Origin: an uncultured Eubacteriales bacterium
GTDB taxonomy: Bacteria > Bacillota > Clostridia > Lachnospirales > Lachnospiraceae
Assembly (NCBI GenBank): GCA_902783795.1
Contig: CACZSO010000159.1
Coordinates: 1-8,404 of the forward strand
Length of the DNA: 8,404 nucleotides
Direction: 5' to 3'
Positions 5,987 through 8,404 of this stretch are shown piece after piece. Below the pieces are notes generated by a model that saw only the letters and a program-made list of their open reading frames with translations, did not search any database and had not been told where the DNA came from. A program made the translations under genes and the position numbers. How positions within the stretch are numbered: the first letter of the stretch is position 1; each line of letters begins with the position of its first letter.

Positions 5987-6184
5987 GTGACGCGTCAGCG
6001 GATGCTCCTGTTTTTGTTCCCGTCCATTGACTTTTCCCTGATTCTGATGTTTAATAAGGGCAGCAGGATCCGGTTTTACGCCTGCTGTGTTTTGTCTTTA
6101 TTGCCTGCCCCGGGTTCCTTTCAGGGGCTTAAGAAGAAATGCAGCGCATTTCATCCTTATGAGAAAGGACTTACAATGTCATGA
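5987..6184 (+). CDS. Possible 65-residue small ORF overlapping the MFS start
   Basis: A GTG at 5987 has a well placed AGGAGA six bases upstream (5975-5980). The frame runs 65 residues and stops at TGA 6182-6184, overlapping the MFS start codon by four bases (ATGA), the usual sign of translational coupling. The peptide has a hydrophobic stretch near its start (MLLFLFPSIDFSLILMF), a CC pair, and a basic tail; I recognise no family. Against it, a good promoter lies inside the ORF at 6027-6055, and no clear plus-strand promoter lies upstream of 5975. The region may simply be leader. It could be a small membrane protein or a coupling peptide. Confidence 0.28.
   Translation: MTRQRMLLFLFPSIDFSLILMFNKGSRIRFYACCVLSLLPAPGSFQGLKKKCSAFHPYEKGLTMS
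6027..6055 (+). promoter_or_regulatory. Promoter of the MFS gene
   Basis: TTGACT (6027-6032) and TTTAAT (6050-6055) are 17 bp apart, each with a single mismatch to consensus. The start would be near 6062, giving a leader of roughly 120 bases. The promoter sits inside the possible small ORF. Confidence 0.6.
6056..6180 (+). promoter_or_regulatory. Structured leader of the MFS gene
   Basis: Four possible hairpins lie in line. CAGCAGG (6061-6067) pairs with CCTGCTG (6081-6087) and is followed by TGTTTTGTCTTTA, which looks like a weak attenuator. GCCCC (6107-6111) pairs with GGGGC (6124-6128). GAAATGC (6136-6142) pairs with GCATTTC (6146-6152). TCCTT (6154-6158) pairs with AAGGA (6165-6169), hiding the MFS ribosome binding site. 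GCAGG of the first stem could also pair with CCTGC at 6104-6108, an alternative fold. I do not recognise a known riboswitch class. Confidence 0.4.
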
Positions 6185-7404
6185 AAAAAATGAGACCGAA
6201 ACACATTATGGTGATCGTGGCCATGAGTCTGGCCATCGCTGCCTCCATTGGTATGCTGGTGAATATCGGCGGCCTCTTCTTCTCCCCTATTGCCAATGAA
6301 CTGGGGGTGGGCAGGGGCAGTGTCAGTCTGACCCTCACCATCGCGACACTCGTCTGCGCCGTGGGCGGCACTGTCATGCCGAAGATCATGAATAAAAAGA
6401 ATTTCCGCCTGGTCTGCCTGGTCTGCGCTATCATAACTGCCGGCGCTACGGCTCTCTTAGGCACTTCATCGAAGCTCTGGATGCTCTATGCATTGAATGC
6501 CGTCCGCGGCTTCACCGCCGGCTTTATCGGCAGTATTTTAGGCTCCATGGTGCTGACCTCCTGGTTCCACACAAATACGGGACTGGTGACTAGTATTGCC
6601 TTAGGTTTCAGCGGCGTGGCCGGCGCCCTTCTTTCCCCCATCTTTTCATCCGTCATCAGTTCCGTAGGCTGGCGCACGGCTTACGTGATCGCAGGTGTGG
6701 TGATGTTCATCCTGTACATGCCCCTGTTCCTGCTGCCCATTGGCATGAAACCAGAGGATGTAGGCGAGATAGCCTATGGTGACTCAGGACTTCCCCGGCA
6801 GGATCTTAAAATGCCCGAGAAGAAAGACGCTGCCAAGACTAAGTTCCCGCTGGTCCTGTTTCTCTGTGCGGGGATCTACGCGGCCATGTGCGGCTCCATC
6901 GTAGCCATCGTCCAGCATTTCCCGGGTGTGGCGGAATCCTTTGCCCTTCCTGCTTCTGTCGGTGCAGTCATGCTGTCCGCCAGCATGATCGTGAACACCT
7001 CAGGAAAGATCCTGTTAGGCTTCCTCATAGACCGTTTAGGCGTACGGCGCTCGGTGCTTATCTACCTCACCATTATTGTCCTGGGCACGGTGCTGCTTCT
7101 TACCGTACATACCGGCCCCACCGCTATCATCGCCGCCGCTTTCATCGGCTTCGACTATGCCCTCAGCACTGTCAGTGTGGTCATGCTGGTCCGTGAAGTC
7201 TTCGGTATGGCAAATTACAGCAATATCTACCCTAAGGCAGCCCTGTTCTGCACCGCCTCCAATGCCTTCGGGACCACCATTGTAGGCCTCCTGTATGACC
7301 ACTTCCAAAGCTACATCCCGGTGCTGATCGTTATGCTCTTAGCCCAGGCTGTCCAGTTTACGATGTTTATGATCCTCGTCGGAAAAAAGCGAGTCCGGGT
7401 TTAA
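6181..7404 (+). CDS. MFS permease (12 transmembrane segments)
   Basis: This complete 407-residue integral membrane protein has the size and hydrophobic pattern of a 12-segment major facilitator permease. Two six-helix halves (about 8-190 and 213-400) are joined by a charged cytosolic loop near 195-214 (LPRQDLKMPEKKDAAK). The loop between segments 8 and 9 keeps the family motif as FLIDRLGVRRS (281-291). The equivalent after segment 2 is degenerate (MPKIMNKKNFR). The overall look resembles oxalate/formate-antiporter-like or monocarboxylate-type permeases, but the substrate cannot be assigned. The AAAGGA site (6164-6169) is 11 bases from this ATG and better spaced for ATG 6176, which reads Met-Ser-stop and ends the upstream small ORF. 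An alternative MFS start is M4. It diverges from the isomerase-flavodoxin operon and ends at a strong hairpin. Confidence 0.92.
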   Translation: MKKMRPKHIMVIVAMSLAIAASIGMLVNIGGLFFSPIANELGVGRGSVSLTLTIATLVCAVGGTVMPKIMNKKNFRLVCLVCAIITAGATALLGTSSKLWMLYALNAVRGFTAGFIGSILGSMVLTSWFHTNTGLVTSIALGFSGVAGALLSPIFSSVISSVGWRTAYVIAGVVMFILYMPLFLLPIGMKPEDVGEIAYGDSGLPRQDLKMPEKKDAAKTKFPLVLFLCAGIYAAMCGSIVAIVQHFPGVAESFALPASVGAVMLSASMIVNTSGKILLGFLIDRLGVRRSVLIYLTIIVLGTVLLLTVHTGPTAIIAAAFIGFDYALSTVSVVMLVREVFGMANYSNIYPKAALFCTASNAFGTTIVGLLYDHFQSYIPVLIVMLLAQAVQFTMFMILVGKKRVRV

Positions 7405-7448
7405 GCACGAAAAAACCTCCCCCGCAAGTAACCATACTTTCACACTCA

Positions 7449-7496
7449 CGCAAGAGCAGCCTGTCTGTCGACAGGCTGCTCTTGCGTTTCTCTCCC
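7449..7496 (+). terminator. Long perfect-stem terminator of the MFS gene
   Basis: A perfect 17-bp stem (7449-7465 with 7470-7486) closes a four-base TGTC loop and is followed by TTTCTCTCCCTT, a pyrimidine tail with few consecutive Us. It lies 45 bases after the MFS stop. The strong stem makes up for the poor tail. The reverse direction lacks a U run, so it is mainly a plus-strand terminator. Confidence 0.75.
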
Positions 7497-7935
7497 TTCG
7501 CCTGCCTGATCCCGGAAAATGAGTTCAAACTTCCTATGTATTCGCAGGAAAAGCTGTTTACATATGCTTTTTCCTCTCTCTTCGCCTGTCGGATTCTGAA
7601 AAATGAGTTCAAACTTCCTATGTATTCGCAGGAAAAGCTGTTTACATATGCTTTTCCTTCTCCTTTCACCTGTCATGATCCCGGAAAATGAGTTCAAACT
7701 TCCTATGTATTCGCAGGAAAAGCTATTTACATATGCTTTTCCCGCTTCCTTCGCCTGTCGGATTCTGAAAAATGAGTTCAAATGGCCTATGTATTTGCTT
7801 GAAAAGCTCTTTACATATGCTTTTCCCTCTCTCTTCACCTGTCTAATCCCGGAAAACGAAACGAGTTCAAGCTTCCTAAGTATTTGACTAAAATGTCGGT
7901 TTACATTGGCTTTTCCCTCTTCCTCCACCTGTCAA
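7489..7935. repeat. Tandem array of five imperfect 84-89 bp repeats
   Basis: The marker GAGTTCAA recurs at 7521, 7605, 7690, 7774 and 7863, giving periods of 84, 85, 84 and 89 bp. Units 1-3 are nearly identical over about 50 bases after the marker; unit 4 differs more, unit 5 most, and a last fragment (CACCTGTC, near 7926) marks a decayed end. The segment before the marker alternates: units 1, 3 and 5 have ATCCCGGAAAA, units 2 and 4 have GGATTCTGAAAAA. Each of units 1-4 holds an inverted repeat (next entry). Frames through the array encode repetitive peptides on both strands, but the 84/85 periods break any common frame and no ribosome binding site is apparent, so it is treated as non-coding. 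It is not a CRISPR: the parts between conserved blocks are not unique. Confidence 0.9.
7547..7826. repeat. Recurrent hairpin motif inside the array
   Basis: GGAAAAGC, an 11-base loop (TGTTTACATAT and variants), and GCTTTTCC form an 8-bp stem at 7631-7657 and 7716-7742. In unit 1 (7547-7574) the right arm has an extra T, and in unit 4 (7800-7826) the first G is T. In unit 5 the pairing is largely lost. The loop changes (TG to TA to TC) while the stem is kept. A smaller competing pair, TTCCT with AGGAA, overlaps the left arm in units 1-3. Confidence 0.8.
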
Positions 7936-8242
7936 GATCTGTCTGCTCTTCTTCCCCTGCTCACTCCTTCAGCGTTTTTGCGATGTTCTGCATCTTTTTA
8001 TTTTTCTATTGCATTCCGTCCCTCACAATATTATGATTACAGTATCGGGAGGCTGCTCTGCATTCATGTTTTCAGGAAATGATAACCGGCCCTGGAGCTT
8101 GCTTTGAAGAGCTTCCAAAGAGGTTTTTTCTCTGCAAGCCTGAACTCGCAGAAGTCTGCCTCCGTCCGGCTGGTGAAGCCCCGCCGATAATCCTTTTGAG
8201 ATGATTACTGCTGCATTTTTAGAATCATAAGGAGGTACACGT
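7936..8242 (+). other. Intergenic region before the last gene, no convincing gene
   Basis: A pyrimidine-rich tract (about 7936-8020) is followed by about 200 bases of mixed composition. TATTAT at 8029-8034 is a possible -10 without a good -35. Small pairings are visible, such as TCTGC with GCAGA around 8132-8154 and GGAGCT with AGCTTCC around 8095-8117, as in a structured leader, but I recognise no riboswitch or T-box core. It ends in a strong AAGGAGG ribosome binding site (8229-8235). Confidence 0.45.
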
Positions 8243-8404
8243 ATGGCTGTTTCGCGTTTTATGGAACGTGCCGCCACAAGAGACTACTCTAAAGACTGGG
8301 TCATTCCCGGGACTTTCCCCTGGATGGTCCAGCAGGCGCGTCCGCCTATAGGAGAGCGTGCCTACAATGTATTGGAAAACTATAACCGCTGTGTGCGGGG
8401 CGAA
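8243..8404 (+). CDS. Start of an unidentified gene, possibly uroporphyrinogen-decarboxylase-like
   Basis: An ATG at 8243 follows AAGGAGG by seven bases and opens a frame of 54 codons that runs off the window. The peptide begins MAVSRFMERAATRDYSKDW and ends ENYNRCVRGE at the edge. The closing ENY-x-R-x3-GE stretch resembles the first helix of uroporphyrinogen-decarboxylase and corrinoid-methyltransferase-like proteins (ENF-x-RAL-x-GEKPE), but the preceding 40 residues give no firm match. Coding potential is well supported by the ribosome binding site; the family call is weak. A longer sequence would settle it. Confidence 0.6.
   Translation, partial: MAVSRFMERAATRDYSKDWVIPGTFPWMVQQARPPIGERAYNVLENYNRCVRGE

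Noticed and set aside
7446..7928. 160-codon minus-strand frame and related frames across the repeat array
   Set aside because: They reflect the tandem repeats; the 84/85-bp periods shift the frame between units and no start signals are apparent.
7489..7935. CRISPR array
   Set aside because: Units are 84-89 bp, the segments between conserved blocks are near copies of each other rather than unique spacers, and no cas gene is in the window.
8023..8277. 84-codon minus-strand frame over the region before the last gene
   Set aside because: It needs a GTG start with no ribosome binding site, overlaps the start of a well supported plus-strand gene, and matches no family I know.

Overview
The window looks like a chromosomal segment of a gut-type Clostridia bacterium, most likely Lachnospiraceae. 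The signs are balanced base composition (roughly 50% GC by eye), strong AAGGAG-type ribosome binding sites, a truncated DegV-family gene, a MarR-like regulator with an N-terminal cysteine cluster, and a lipoprotein serpin. No rRNA, tRNA, CRISPR array, transposase or phage gene was seen. The taxonomic call is inference from gene style, not a database match.

Layout. Positions 1-448 (minus) hold the start of a DegV-type fatty-acid-binding protein gene, cut by the window edge. A divergent intergenic region (449-784) carries a promoter for each direction. The rightward one is bracketed by two AGGTACCT-centred operator candidates. It drives a 266-residue MarR-like regulator (785-1585) with four exact 16-residue-period repeats between its cysteine cluster and its winged helix. 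Then come a metal-dependent amidohydrolase (1717-2859) with its own extended -10 promoter, and a secreted, lipid-anchored serpin (2968-4392). A strong bidirectional terminator (4404-4445) separates the serpin from a convergent leftward operon: a sugar-phosphate isomerase/epimerase-like TIM barrel (start 5864) followed by a flavodoxin (4448-4930). Facing away from that operon is an MFS permease (6181-7404) with a structured leader that may also encode a 65-residue small ORF. A 17-bp perfect hairpin terminates the MFS gene. Next comes an array of five imperfect 84-89 bp direct repeats (about 7489-7935), then about 300 bp with no convincing gene, then the start of a rightward gene (8243 onward, cut by the edge) that weakly resembles the N-terminus of uroporphyrinogen-decarboxylase-like proteins.

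How the parts may work together. The regulator probably represses its own promoter. The isomerase and flavodoxin are probably co-transcribed (13-bp gap) and may relate to the divergent MFS permease as an uptake and catabolism module, but the substrate cannot be read from sequence. The serpin would sit outside the membrane and block host or competitor proteases. No complete new multi-gene system is evident. The observations most worth a second look are the repeat-bearing regulator with its paired operators, the alternating A/B tandem repeat array, the serpin reactive loop, and the structured MFS leader.
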